A stretch of 64,000 nucleotides of DNA from Falsihalocynthiibacter halioticoli (GCF_025802015.1 NZ_JAOYFC010000004.1:1-64000), one strand, 5' to 3'. Positions 51,584 to 61,578 are shown, numbered from the stretch's first letter. Notes: a model not told the origin generated them from the letters alone. A program made the numbers and translations.

Positions 51584-53929
51584 ATGAAAGATGGAATTGG
51601 AGCACCGGTTAAGCGCAAGGAAGACAAGCGTTTTACAACCGGTAAAGGCAAATACACAGACGACATTCGGAACGATAATCAAGCTTATGCCGCCTTTGTT
51701 CGAAGTCCGTATGCACACGCGAGGGTAAAGGGGATTGATACCTCTGCGGCGTTGGCGATGGAGGGCGTGATTGATGTGCTGAACGGTCAGCAACTCACGG
51801 GCGATGGCATCGGAAATATCATTTGCGGGTGGGCGATTACGTCAAAAGATGGCAGCCCAATGAACATGGGTGCGTGGTCCGCTTTGGCGACGGAAAAAGT
51901 GCGCTATGTCGGCGATGCAGTGGCTGTTGTCATTGCTGAAAGCCAAGCGCTTGCGCGGATCGCGGCAGAAGCAGTTGAAGTTGATTACGAAGAGCTTCCT
52001 GTTGCCGCCAATATCACCGCCGCGATGGCCGATGGTGCGCCTCAAATCCACGACAACGCACCGGGCAACCAGATTTACGATTGGGAGCTTGGCGACGAGG
52101 CCGCGACGGATGCAGGGCTCGCAGAGGCAGCCCATGTCACCACGCTGAACATCACAAACAACCGCCTGTCGCCAAATCCGATGGAGCCACGTAGCGCCGT
52201 TGCCACTTATGATGACGCTGAAGATCATTATACGCTCTATACAACCAGCCAGAACCCCCATGTGGCGCGGCTGGTTCTTTCGGCGTTCTATAACGTTGCG
52301 CCGGAACATAAGTTGCGGGTCATTGCGCCGGATGTTGGCGGAGGTTTCGGGGCCAAAATTTATATCTATCCCGAAGAAATCACCTGCCTTTGGGCTTCTA
52401 TGAAAACCAATCGCTCCATCAAGTGGACTTCGGACCGATCGGAGGCATTCCTCACCGACGCCCATGGCCGCGACCATATCACAACCGCGAAGATGGGGTT
52501 TGACAAAGACGGCAAAATTACCGGCTTTAAGATAGATACGCTTGCCAATATCGGCGCCTATATGTCGCTGTTCTCAAGTTCGGTGCCGACCTATTTGTAT
52601 GCGCCGTTGATGTCTGGCCAGTACAATATTCAGAACATCCACTGCAACGTGCGCACCTATTACACCAACACAGTGCCCGTTGATGCCTATCGCGGCGCTG
52701 GGCGGCCGGAGGCGACTTATCTGGTGGAACGGATGATGGAAACTGCGGCGCGCGAAATGGGGATGGACCCAGCCGAGCTGCGGCGGCGCAACTTCGTACA
52801 GGAGTTCCCGCATCAGACACCCGTGCTCATGCAATACGACTCTGGTGATTTTCCCAAGATCTTGCAAATGGCGCAGGATGCCGCGGATATCGCTGGATTT
52901 GAGGCGCGGAAGGCCGAAGCTGCCAAACGCGGCAAGCTACGGGGCTTAGGCTATTCAACCTTCATCGAGGCTTGCGGGCTTGCGCCGTCCAAAGCGGCGG
53001 GCTCGCTTGGCGCGGGCGTTGGACTGTGGGAATCTGCGGAGGTGCGGGTAAACCCTGTTGGCTCCATCGAGATTCTGACAGGTAGCCACAGCCATGGTCA
53101 GGGGCACGAAACCACCTTTGCCCAGATCGTTGCCGACAGGTTTGGATTGCCTGTTGAGAATGTCTCGATCGTCCATGGAGACACCGACAAAGTACAGTTC
53201 GGAATGGGAACCTACGGGTCGCGCTCCGGTCCTGTTGGGATGTCGGCCGTCGTCAAGGCGATGGATAAGGTCGAGGCCAAAGTGAAGAAGATTGCTGCGC
53301 ATACGTTGGAAGCTTCAGAGGACGATATCGTCATCGAAGGCGGCGAAGTCAAAGTCTCCGGAACTGATAAATCCATGGCATGGCACGAGGTCGGTCTCGC
53401 TGCATATGTTGCACATAACTTGCCTGACGATATGGAGCCGGGCCTAAAGGAAACGGCGTTCTTTGACCCTGTGAACTTCTCCTTCCCATCCGGTGCCTTT
53501 ATCTGTGAGGTCGAAGTTGATCCGGATACCGGCCAAACCGAGATCGTGAATTTCACCTCTGCTGATGACTTTGGCACCATCATCAACCCGATGATTGTTG
53601 AAGGTCAGGTCCATGGCGGCGTCACCCAAGGGATCGGGCAGGCTATGTTGGAGCAAGTTGTCTATGACGAAGACGGCCAGTTGCTGAATGGGTCTTATAT
53701 GGATTACGCCATGCCCCGCGCGGCGGATGTGCCGTCCTATTCGATCAGCCACCACGAGGACTCTCCGAGCCCGAACAACCCATTGGGGGTAAAGGGCTGT
53801 GGTGAAGCTGGGGCAATCGGCGCGCCGCCTGCGGTAATCAACGCGATTACCGATGCTATCGGCACCAACGATCTGGCGATGCCAGCAACCCCGCAGGCGG
53901 TCTGGAATGCAATCCAGGCGGCGAAGTAA
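51584..53929 (+). CDS. coxL: molybdopterin-binding hydroxylase large subunit, form II CoxL-like
   Basis: A 781-residue protein from ATG 51584 (GGAGG eight bases upstream). The xanthine-dehydrogenase-family large subunit is recognised by DVGGGFGAKIYIYPEE, the active-site loop AYRGAGR at residues 368-374, SHSHGQGHETTFAQI, and the terminal VKGCGEAGAIGAPPAVINAI with the conserved Glu. Form I CO dehydrogenases have AYxCSFR with the copper-binding Cys. AYRGAGR marks form II, for which CO oxidation is doubtful and another substrate is likely. Confidence 0.92.
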   Translation: MKDGIGAPVKRKEDKRFTTGKGKYTDDIRNDNQAYAAFVRSPYAHARVKGIDTSAALAMEGVIDVLNGQQLTGDGIGNIICGWAITSKDGSPMNMGAWSALATEKVRYVGDAVAVVIAESQALARIAAEAVEVDYEELPVAANITAAMADGAPQIHDNAPGNQIYDWELGDEAATDAGLAEAAHVTTLNITNNRLSPNPMEPRSAVATYDDAEDHYTLYTTSQNPHVARLVLSAFYNVAPEHKLRVIAPDVGGGFGAKIYIYPEEITCLWASMKTNRSIKWTSDRSEAFLTDAHGRDHITTAKMGFDKDGKITGFKIDTLANIGAYMSLFSSSVPTYLYAPLMSGQYNIQNIHCNVRTYYTNTVPVDAYRGAGRPEATYLVERMMETAAREMGMDPAELRRRNFVQEFPHQTPVLMQYDSGDFPKILQMAQDAADIAGFEARKAEAAKRGKLRGLGYSTFIEACGLAPSKAAGSLGAGVGLWESAEVRVNPVGSIEILTGSHSHGQGHETTFAQIVADRFGLPVENVSIVHGDTDKVQFGMGTYGSRSGPVGMSAVVKAMDKVEAKVKKIAAHTLEASEDDIVIEGGEVKVSGTDKSMAWHEVGLAAYVAHNLPDDMEPGLKETAFFDPVNFSFPSGAFICEVEVDPDTGQTEIVNFTSADDFGTIINPMIVEGQVHGGVTQGIGQAMLEQVVYDEDGQLLNGSYMDYAMPRAADVPSYSISHHEDSPSPNNPLGVKGCGEAGAIGAPPAVINAITDAIGTNDLAMPATPQAVWNAIQAAK

Positions 53930-53943
53930 GGGAGGATTAAACT

Positions 53944-54738
53944 ATGTATCCGACAAAATACCACAAAGCCGCCAGCATCGACGACGCCGTTGCGGCCCTT
54001 AATGCGGGCGAAGACGCGAAGCTCTTGGCTGGCGGACAAACGCTCATCGCTGCGATGAAACAGCACTTGGCTGCTCCAAGCGACCTTATTGATGTGCGCG
54101 CAATTGACGGCATGTCAGGTGTGTCTGCGGATGGTGATACTCTGGTGATCGGCGCGGCAACCACCCACGCGGAGGTTGCCGGCAACGCTGATGTACAACG
54201 TCTCTGTCCCGCGCTCGCAGCACTTGCGGGCGGGATTGGTGACCCTGCTGTTCGTTATGCTGGCACAATCGGCGGTTCTATTGCCAACAATGACCCGTCT
54301 GCTGACTATCCGGCGGGACTGTTGGCGCTGGGCGCAACGATTGTGACCAATACGCGCGAGATCGCGGCCGATGACTTCTTTGAAGGGCTGTTCACCACTG
54401 CGCTTGAAGACGGTGAAATCATCACATCCGTCCGTGTGAATGCGCCGAAACGGGCGGCCTATATCAAATTCCGCCAACCGGCCTCGCTTTTTGCGCTTGT
54501 CGGCGTGTTTGTTGCCGATGGTGCGGGCGGTGTTCGGGTTGCGGTCACTGGTGCAGGCGAGGACGGTGTGTTCCGCCACGCAGGTCTAGAGGAAGCACTT
54601 TCTGCAGATTGGGCCTCCTCCGCAGCAGATAGTGTTTCTGTTGATAGTGATGGGCTCTTGTCCGATATCCACGGCAGCGCTGCTTACCGCGCGAACCTGA
54701 TCAAGGTTCTAACCAAACGCGCAGTCGAAGCCAGTTAA
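53944..54738 (+). CDS. coxM: molybdenum hydroxylase FAD subunit, CoxM-like
   Basis: A 264-residue FAD-binding protein of the CO/xanthine dehydrogenase medium-subunit family. The flavin motifs are LLAGGQTLIAAMK (AGGxSL type) near residue 30 and YAGTIGGSIANNDPSADYP near residue 105, followed by a C-terminal CODH-like cap. GGGAGGATTAAACT precedes the ATG. Last gene of the cox-like operon; a terminator follows 10 bases later. Confidence 0.92.
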   Translation: MYPTKYHKAASIDDAVAALNAGEDAKLLAGGQTLIAAMKQHLAAPSDLIDVRAIDGMSGVSADGDTLVIGAATTHAEVAGNADVQRLCPALAALAGGIGDPAVRYAGTIGGSIANNDPSADYPAGLLALGATIVTNTREIAADDFFEGLFTTALEDGEIITSVRVNAPKRAAYIKFRQPASLFALVGVFVADGAGGVRVAVTGAGEDGVFRHAGLEEALSADWASSAADSVSVDSDGLLSDIHGSAAYRANLIKVLTKRAVEAS

Positions 54739-54747
54739 CCAAGACTT

Positions 54748-54797
54748 ACCTCCTCCGCCGCGACCCAAGGCTGGTGCGGTGGGGGAGGTTCATTTTT
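54748..54797 (+). terminator. intrinsic terminator of the cox-like operon
   Basis: ACCTCCTCCGC (54748-54758) pairs with the GCGG...GGGGGAGGT region (54776-54789), including ACCTCC with GGAGGT, and is followed by TTCATTTTTA. It lies between the converging coxM and arylsulfatase genes. Confidence 0.75.
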
Positions 54798-54861
54798 ACC
54801 ATCGACTTATTTCTTGCAGCTCGAGCTTTACTGCCCGCGCACTTTTCTCAAAACGTGTCGC

Positions 54862-56448
54862 TTATTGCATCGCCTTGTTGATGAACTCCTCAACAACATT
54901 CGACATATCAAATGAGGTGCCGCCTTGCACTGGCGGATAGTCCGCGAGCGATTGAAGGTGCTGCCCCATCAAGGTTCCCATTGGTTGGATCAACCACGAT
55001 ATCTTCTGCATTAAATGGCCATATGCGTCGCTTGAATCGTAGCTTTCAAACGGATCCATTCGGATGTTGAATACGAGTGGTACAGTGCGCGGGATAACGT
55101 TGGCATAGTAATCTTCCTTGGTCGAGAAATGGAATTTCCACGGCCCCATGCGAACGGCTGTCAGTACGCTCTCGTAGTAATGAAAAATATGTGTGCGGTT
55201 AGATTTTTCCTGCTCGCCTTTCCAATATGCCAAATTGTCGACGCCATCGATGTACTGCTGTTCTTGCTCCATGGCTAAAGCGGCTATGTCTTCAATTCCT
55301 GAGGCTTTCGCCAATGTGGTGAACATATCTTGGTGGGCTTGGATGCCGTTGAGTATCTTGCCGGCCTCAAGCTCACCTGGCCAACGGATCATGGATGGAA
55401 CTCGTACTCCGCCCTCATAGGTGGTCATTTTTTCGCCGCGGAATGGCGTTGTTGCGCCATGTGGCCACGAGGAATGTTCCGGCCCATTGTCTGTTGAATA
55501 CCAAACGATGGTGTTCTCTGTCAGACCTTGCTCGTCGAGCCAATCAAGTACAATTCCGACGTCATGGTCATGCTGGAGCATGCCGCTGCCATGAATATCT
55601 GCCTCTGACGTGTATTCTTCTGCTGCATAGCGCCATTCGTCATTGAGGCGTGTGTAGAGGTGCATCCGGCTCGTGTTGAGCCAGACAAAGAATGGATCAC
55701 CTGCCTCTTTGGCGCTCGCCATAAAGTCGATCGCGAGAGGGATCACTTCCTCTTCATCGAAGGTCTCCATCCGTTTTTGTGTCAGGGGGCCGGTATCCTC
55801 GATTGTTTGCATGCCAACCTTGCCGAACCGCGGGTGTTCTGTGGGGTCGTCCGTTTCGCTGGCAAAGCTATGTATTACGCCGCGCGTACCATATGTTTCT
55901 TCGTAGGCCTCCAGCGACCCTGCGAACTGCTCGCCGAAACGTTGGTAGTCGCGCTGTTCTGACTCTTCCTGCGTGTTCAGATGATAGAGGTTGCCGAAAA
56001 ACTCGTCGAAGCCATGTATCGTTGGCAGGTGTTCATTTCGGTCACCCAAGTGGTTCTTGCCGAAATGACCGGTGCGATACCCTGCTTGTTTCATGTAATC
56101 GGCCAGCGACGGTGAAGCCTCCTGTAACCCGAGCGGAGATCCCGGTTGCCCCACTGTCGTCATACCAGATCGGATTGGATATTGGCCGGTGATAAATGCA
56201 GCACGGCCGGCTGTGCAGCTTGGTTGTGCATAGTGATCGGTGAATCGTATGCCTTCGTTTGCGATCCGGTCGATATTGGGAGTGGAGTATCCCATCGTGC
56301 TCATTCCATAGGCCGACAGGTTCTGCCATCCTATGTCATCGCCCCAGATTACAAGGACGTTTGGCCTATCTGCGTCTTGCGCAAAAACGGCTCCTGTAGA
56401 GAGGCTTACAGCTATTGTTGATGCAAGTAAGTTTAGTCGATAGCTCAT
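54862..56448 (-). CDS. exported arylsulfatase
   Basis: A 528-residue sulfatase from ATG 56448 (GAGGAG upstream; a frame extension of 64 codons is unlikely). A signal peptide (LLASTIAVSLSTGAVFAQ) leads to the alkaline-phosphatase-fold core: NVLVIWGDDIGW (metal Asp pair), QPSCTAGRAAFITGQ (Cys78, modified to formylglycine), GHFGKNHLGD and WYSTDNGPEHSSWPHG. The motif is CTAGR; the textbook motif is C-x-P-x-R. It probably desulfates an algal or organic sulfate ester in the periplasm, which fits a marine host. Downstream cleavage partners are not nearby. Confidence 0.9.
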   Translation of the reverse strand: MSYRLNLLASTIAVSLSTGAVFAQDADRPNVLVIWGDDIGWQNLSAYGMSTMGYSTPNIDRIANEGIRFTDHYAQPSCTAGRAAFITGQYPIRSGMTTVGQPGSPLGLQEASPSLADYMKQAGYRTGHFGKNHLGDRNEHLPTIHGFDEFFGNLYHLNTQEESEQRDYQRFGEQFAGSLEAYEETYGTRGVIHSFASETDDPTEHPRFGKVGMQTIEDTGPLTQKRMETFDEEEVIPLAIDFMASAKEAGDPFFVWLNTSRMHLYTRLNDEWRYAAEEYTSEADIHGSGMLQHDHDVGIVLDWLDEQGLTENTIVWYSTDNGPEHSSWPHGATTPFRGEKMTTYEGGVRVPSMIRWPGELEAGKILNGIQAHQDMFTTLAKASGIEDIAALAMEQEQQYIDGVDNLAYWKGEQEKSNRTHIFHYYESVLTAVRMGPWKFHFSTKEDYYANVIPRTVPLVFNIRMDPFESYDSSDAYGHLMQKISWLIQPMGTLMGQHLQSLADYPPVQGGTSFDMSNVVEEFINKAMQ

Positions 56449-56691
56449 CTTGAAGTACTCCTCTGCATAAAACTCATTGAGCAGCCCTTGTGGGTAAGAT
56501 TCCGATTTGGCTGCTTGGAAAATTCTAGAATATCGAGATTGGATCAGCGCAGAAATCGGCGCCGACAGAGTTTCTTGCTCGATAAGATAGCTGAGAATCT
56601 GCGTTTGCTTCGGTAACGTATCCGTGAACAGGAGCGTCAAATGAGTTCTCCTGACAACGGACTCGACTCTCTGACATCAAGAAACTATTAA

Positions 56692-56706
56692 GAACAAATG
56701 CAGAAC
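56692..56706 (+). promoter_or_regulatory. alphaproteobacterial SOS box (LexA site)
   Basis: GAAC-AAATGCA-GAAC matches the alphaproteobacterial LexA operator, GAAC-N7-GAAC, exactly. It lies 17 bases upstream of the imuB start, so LexA would repress imuB-dnaE2 until DNA damage. Confidence 0.85.
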
Positions 56707-56722
56707 ATTTAGGGGGTGTAGG

Positions 56723-58198
56723 TTGACTGAAGTGCGTCGTCGTGTTGTCTCGTTATGGTTCCCGCGGTTGGGAAGTGACCGAGTTCTGCGAACGAAGTCG
56801 GTCAGTGGCCCGTTTGTTCTGACCTTATCGCAGAATAATGCCAATCAGATTTACTGTCTGAACGCAGAGGCAGAACGGCAGGGCCTTTCCCAAGGAATGC
56901 CGTTTGCTGATGCGCGCTCGTTCTGTCCCAACCTGACAAGCCAAGAAGCGGATACCACCAAAGATGCTCTGTTTTTGAGCGCCTTGCGCCGGTGGGCGAC
57001 GCGCTATTGTCCATGGGTTGGGATCGAAGGGAGAGATGGGCTTGTAATGGATATTACGGGCTCCGCGCATTTGTTTGGTGGCGAGGCAGGGATGCTGATG
57101 GATATCCGTCAGCGCTTGGCGCGAATTGGGGTTTCGGTTCAAATCGGTTTGGGCGATTCACGTGGGGCAGCTTGGGCGCTGGCGCATTATGGTGAGGGAT
57201 GCGCAGAAATCGGTCAGCCGTTGGCGGCGCTTTCGCATCTGCCAGTTGCAGCTCTTCGGCTTGGTGATGATGCTGTGATGGGGCTTCAGCGGCTGGGTTT
57301 GCGTAGAATTGGTGAAGTTGAAGCGGCAGAACGAGCGCCACTCGCGCGTCGATTTGGGCCTGACCTTTTGCTGCGGCTAGATCAGGCCTTAGGGCGCCAG
57401 CCAGAACAAATCGCACCAGAAAACGACCCGCCTCATTATGGGGTGAGAATAACCCTGCCTGAGCCAATTGGGCTAGTTCATGACGTCATGGCGGGCGTTT
57501 CCCGATTGTTAAGCCGATTATGCAGCAAGCTGAAAGAGCAGGAGGTTGGCGCAAGAGTTCTATGCCTTACGTTGCGCCGCGTTGATCAAGATGCCCAGAT
57601 TGTCGAGGTATGTTTGGCGAGGGCCCTAAGTGATGCAGATCGAATGCTGCCTTTGTTTGAGCGCGGCGTGGGCGAAATTGATGCAGGGTATGGCATTGAT
57701 CAAATGCGGCTACAGGCCGTTCAGACCGAGGCTTTGCCGACCGTTCAATTGAGCCATGTCCCTTCAAAACGATCTGATCGATTGGCTGATCTTATTACGC
57801 GTTTGGGTACACGCCTTGGATTGGAAAATATTAGGCGGCTCTTGCCTGCTGATAGTCACATCCCTGAGCGCAGCTTTGTTGTTGCAAGCGCGGCGTATTC
57901 AGAACCAGAGAGCAGTTGGTTTGTTGTGCAGCCGCGACCAATCACATTGTTCCCGCCTGAACCAATAGCCGCGACGGAGTCGCGCCCTCCGTTGCGCTTC
58001 CGCTGGAGACGTATGCCAATGACCTCAGGCCGGATCGTCGGCCCTGAGCGTATCGCGCCTGAATGGTGGCTGGAAGATGATCTCTGGCGAACGGGTTTGC
58101 GGGATTACTGGCGGGTGGACACCACACAGGGGCGGCGGCTTTGGCTGTTTTATACGCCGCAAAGCCCCGGCTGGTTTGTGCAGGGAGAGTTTGCATGA
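56723..58198 (+). CDS. imuB: ImuB, catalytically inactive Y-family polymerase homologue
   Basis: A 491-residue protein of the ImuB family, which links DnaE2 to the beta clamp during SOS mutagenesis. The Y-family fold is visible (VVSLWFPRLGSDRVL, AEAERQGLSQGMPFADARS, GLVMDITGSAHLFGGEA, LGLRRIGEVEAAERAPLARRF) but the catalytic acidic pattern of active Y-polymerases is not. A TTG start follows AGGGGGTG. An SOS box sits directly upstream. The 3' end overlaps dnaE2 (ATGA). Normally imuA precedes imuB; here it does not. Confidence 0.9.
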   Translation: MTEVRRRVVSLWFPRLGSDRVLRTKSVSGPFVLTLSQNNANQIYCLNAEAERQGLSQGMPFADARSFCPNLTSQEADTTKDALFLSALRRWATRYCPWVGIEGRDGLVMDITGSAHLFGGEAGMLMDIRQRLARIGVSVQIGLGDSRGAAWALAHYGEGCAEIGQPLAALSHLPVAALRLGDDAVMGLQRLGLRRIGEVEAAERAPLARRFGPDLLLRLDQALGRQPEQIAPENDPPHYGVRITLPEPIGLVHDVMAGVSRLLSRLCSKLKEQEVGARVLCLTLRRVDQDAQIVEVCLARALSDADRMLPLFERGVGEIDAGYGIDQMRLQAVQTEALPTVQLSHVPSKRSDRLADLITRLGTRLGLENIRRLLPADSHIPERSFVVASAAYSEPESSWFVVQPRPITLFPPEPIAATESRPPLRFRWRRMPMTSGRIVGPERIAPEWWLEDDLWRTGLRDYWRVDTTQGRRLWLFYTPQSPGWFVQGEFA

Positions 58199-61100
58199 CC
58201 AAGCCAAGCCATACGTACTCTCAGGGGAGAGTTCTTCAGCAAAGAGCGCCGAGCGCGCAGATGCAGGCGCCAGATTATGCGGAATTGTGCGTCACAAGTA
58301 ATTTTACTTTTTTGACGGGAGCCTCCCATACGGAGGAACTGGTCTCGCGCGCTGCTGAACTGGGCCTGTCTGCGATTGCTATTACGGATCGTAATTCTCT
58401 GGCTGGTGTCGTGCGGGCGTGGGCCGCATTGAAAGAGCTAAGCCGAGAAACTGAAGAGGATTTACAAATACGCTCACGAACGCGCGTGGATGCATCCTCT
58501 CGGCAGCAAGTAGAGAGCGGCGACATGATCGAGAAGCCGCGTCTGGCAAGGTTGCCTCGGCTTATTGTGGGCTGCCGTCTTGTTCTACGCGACAGCTCGG
58601 TAGAGTGGGTCGCTTTGCCTCGTGACCGTGCGGCGTATCAACGCCTGAGTCGGCTGCTTACACTGGGTAAGCGCCGCGCGGAAAAGGGCGAATGCTTTCT
58701 CTATGCCAAAGACCTTACAACGGCTTGCAAAGGCATGATCTTGATTGCGTTGCCGCAAAAAAAGCTTAGCGATGCTATCCCTGAAATTCAGAGCATGCGC
58801 CGATGTTTTCCAAGCCATGTTTTTCTTGGGGCGGTGCCGCGTTACGACGGTAGTGACCAATCCTATCTGAAGGCCTGTGCTGAAATTGCGCAAAAGGCCT
58901 GTGCGCCGATGGTTGCGATGGGTGACGTGTTGATGCACCGGGCCAGTCGGCGGAAGCTGGCGGATGTTCTGACGTGTATGCGAGAGCATATTACAATTGA
59001 TCAGATCGGCACCCAAGCTTTGCCAAATGGCGAGCGGCGCCTGAAGGGCGGTGCTGATATGGCGCGTCTATTTCGAAACTATCTAGGGGCGATCCGCCGG
59101 ACATTGGAGATCGCGGCCCAATGTAGTTTCGATTTGAGCGAGCTGTCTTATGAATATCCTTATGAGGAAATAGAGGGCGAAACACCCTATGCGCGTTTGG
59201 AGCGTTTGGCGCGTGAGGGGTTGGAGTGGCGTTATCCTGATGGTCCACCTGATCGTGCGATCAGTTTGATGACTAAAGAGCTGGCGGTGGTTAAAGAGCT
59301 GGATTTCCCAGCGTATTTCCTGACCGTCCATGAAATCGTGCAGTTTGCAAAATCACAAGGCATCCTGTGTCAGGGGCGCGGATCGGCGGCAAATTCGATC
59401 CTGTGTTATCTGTTGGGAATTACCGATGTTAGCCCAAATATGATTGCGATGGTGTTTGAGCGGTTCGTATCCAAACACCGAGGCGAGCCGCCTGATATCG
59501 ATGTTGATTTCGAGCATGAGCGCCGCGAAGAGGTGATCCAGTGGATATATGAAAAGTATGGCCGCCATCGCGCAGGGCTTTGTGCCACCGTTATTCATTT
59601 TCGTTCACGTGCGGCTATTCGTGAGGTCGGCAAAGTAATGGGGCTATCACAAGATGTGACGGCCTGCCTCTCAAGTCAGATTTGGGGCATGAGCAATGGT
59701 GGAGTCGATCTGGACCGTGTCCGCGAGCTTGGCCTTGATCCAGATGATCGCAGATTAATGCAAACAATACATCTGATTGGCGAGATTATCGGCTTCCCTC
59801 GCCATTTGTCTCAGCATGTGGGGGGATTTGTTATCACGCGTGGGCGGTTGGATGAACTCGCTCCAATTGAGAATGCGGCAATGGAGGACCGCACTGTGAT
59901 CTGTTGGGACAAGGATGATATTGATGCCTTGGGTATCCTAAAGATCGATGTGCTGGGATTGGGGATGTTGACGTGCATTCAAAAATCATTTGCTTTGATG
60001 CAGCAACACGAGCGCATCACGCATAGCATCGCCACAATTCCACAAGAAGACGAAGCCACATATGACATGCTGTGCCGTGCTGATGCGGTCGGTGTTTTTC
60101 AGGTGGAAAGTCGGGCGCAGATGAATTTCCTGCCTCGAATGCGGCCGCGTGAATTCTATGATCTGGTGATTGAGGTGGCCATTGTGCGCCCGGGGCCTAT
60201 TCAGGGTGGTATGGTGCAGCCCTATATCAAACGACGGCAAGGGCTGGAAAAAGTAGAGCCATTTGGGCCCGAACTGGAAGCTGTTACTAAACGTACGCTG
60301 GGAGTGCCTCTGTTTCAGGAGCAGGCTTTGCAAATCTCGGTTGTAGGCGCAGGGTTTTCTGCCGAAGAAGCCGACCATTTGCGCAGGTCGCTTGCTACTT
60401 TTCGCCGAATGGGAACGATTGGTGAGCATCGGGAGAAGTTCATCACCGGAATGCTGCGCAATGGCTATAGTCTGGAAGTGGCTGAACGATGTTTTGGCCA
60501 GATTGAAGGGTTTGCCGATTATGGTTTTCCCGAAAGCCATGCTGCAGCCTTTGCGATGTTGGCTTATGTCTCCGCTTGGCTGAAGTGTCACCATCCAGCT
60601 ATTTTTGCGTGTGCACTGCTAAATTCACAGCCCATGGGGTTCTATGCGCCAGCACAGATTGTGCGCGATGTCCGTGAGCATCAGGTAGACGTGCGCCCGA
60701 TCTGTATTAACAATTCCGAATGGAACAACACGCTGGAGCGCCGTTCCGATGGTGCATTGGCTTTGCGGCTAGGTTTCCGACAGATCAAAGGGTTCAAAGA
60801 AGAAGATGCGGATTGGATCGTGGCGGCCCGCGGCAATGGATACCGTGATCCTGAAACTGTTTGGATCCGCGCGGGCGTTGCGCCGGCCGCGCTTGAACGG
60901 CTTGCGCAGGCGGATGCGTTTTTCGATATGGGTTTGACCCGCAGAGACGCCCTTTGGAAGGTAAAGGCTATTCGCAGCAACAAACCATTGCCGTTGTTTA
61001 ACGATCCGATTGACGGGGAAGCCATTCAAGAGCCTCAGGTGGTATTACCGCCGATGCAGCTGGGGGAGGAGGTTGTGGAGGATTATGTCTCGACGCGTAT

Positions 61101-61578
61101 GACTTTGCGGGCCCATCCCATGGAGCTGCTTCGTCCGTCTATTCCTGGGCTGGTGACGCATGATGCGCTTCCGAAAGTCCCGCTGGGCCGGTACTCCGTT
61201 TGTGGGCTTGTTATTACACGCCAGAGGCCAGGTACGGCGTCGGGGGTGATTTTTCTGACACTGGAAGATGAAACCGGAGTCAGTAATATTGTGGTCTGGC
61301 CCTCGGTATATGAGCGTTTCCGGCGCATTGTTATGGGTGGGCGGTTGTTGCGTGTTACAGGCTATCTCCAACGCGAAGGGATCGTTGTGCATTTGATCGC
61401 TCAGCAAGTTGAGGATTTTTCTTACCGCCTCCAAGAGCTTGGTCATCCTCAATCAGACGCAGTGACCACCGAAGGCCTGCGCGCGGATGACACCCCAAAA
61501 TCCGCACGCCATCCCGCGCGTTCTAGGCATCCTCGTGAGCAGGCCAAGCAACTCTTCCCAAGTCGAGATTTTCATTAA
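58195..61578 (+). CDS. dnaE2: DnaE2, error-prone DNA polymerase III alpha homologue
   Basis: A 1127-residue polymerase from ATG 58195, which overlaps the imuB stop (ATGA) and follows GGAGAG. A PHP domain (YAELCVTSNFTFLTGASHTEEL, AIAITDRNSLAGVVRAW) is followed by the C-family polymerase core (GQGRGSAANSILCYLLG-like CQGRGSAANSILCYLLG; PPDIDVDFEHERREE with the catalytic aspartates; AIVRPGPIQGGMV; YGFPESHAAAFA) and a C-terminal OB fold. Does translesion synthesis with ImuB under SOS control. Confidence 0.95.
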   Translation: MTKPSHTYSQGRVLQQRAPSAQMQAPDYAELCVTSNFTFLTGASHTEELVSRAAELGLSAIAITDRNSLAGVVRAWAALKELSRETEEDLQIRSRTRVDASSRQQVESGDMIEKPRLARLPRLIVGCRLVLRDSSVEWVALPRDRAAYQRLSRLLTLGKRRAEKGECFLYAKDLTTACKGMILIALPQKKLSDAIPEIQSMRRCFPSHVFLGAVPRYDGSDQSYLKACAEIAQKACAPMVAMGDVLMHRASRRKLADVLTCMREHITIDQIGTQALPNGERRLKGGADMARLFRNYLGAIRRTLEIAAQCSFDLSELSYEYPYEEIEGETPYARLERLAREGLEWRYPDGPPDRAISLMTKELAVVKELDFPAYFLTVHEIVQFAKSQGILCQGRGSAANSILCYLLGITDVSPNMIAMVFERFVSKHRGEPPDIDVDFEHERREEVIQWIYEKYGRHRAGLCATVIHFRSRAAIREVGKVMGLSQDVTACLSSQIWGMSNGGVDLDRVRELGLDPDDRRLMQTIHLIGEIIGFPRHLSQHVGGFVITRGRLDELAPIENAAMEDRTVICWDKDDIDALGILKIDVLGLGMLTCIQKSFALMQQHERITHSIATIPQEDEATYDMLCRADAVGVFQVESRAQMNFLPRMRPREFYDLVIEVAIVRPGPIQGGMVQPYIKRRQGLEKVEPFGPELEAVTKRTLGVPLFQEQALQISVVGAGFSAEEADHLRRSLATFRRMGTIGEHREKFITGMLRNGYSLEVAERCFGQIEGFADYGFPESHAAAFAMLAYVSAWLKCHHPAIFACALLNSQPMGFYAPAQIVRDVREHQVDVRPICINNSEWNNTLERRSDGALALRLGFRQIKGFKEEDADWIVAARGNGYRDPETVWIRAGVAPAALERLAQADAFFDMGLTRRDALWKVKAIRSNKPLPLFNDPIDGEAIQEPQVVLPPMQLGEEVVEDYVSTRMTLRAHPMELLRPSIPGLVTHDALPKVPLGRYSVCGLVITRQRPGTASGVIFLTLEDETGVSNIVVWPSVYERFRRIVMGGRLLRVTGYLQREGIVVHLIAQQVEDFSYRLQELGHPQSDAVTTEGLRADDTPKSARHPARSRHPREQAKQLFPSRDFH

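Noticed and set aside
51090..54738. Aerobic CO dehydrogenase (form I)
   Set aside because: The active-site loop is AYRGAGR, without the copper-binding Cys of AYxCSFR, and the gene order is S-L-M.
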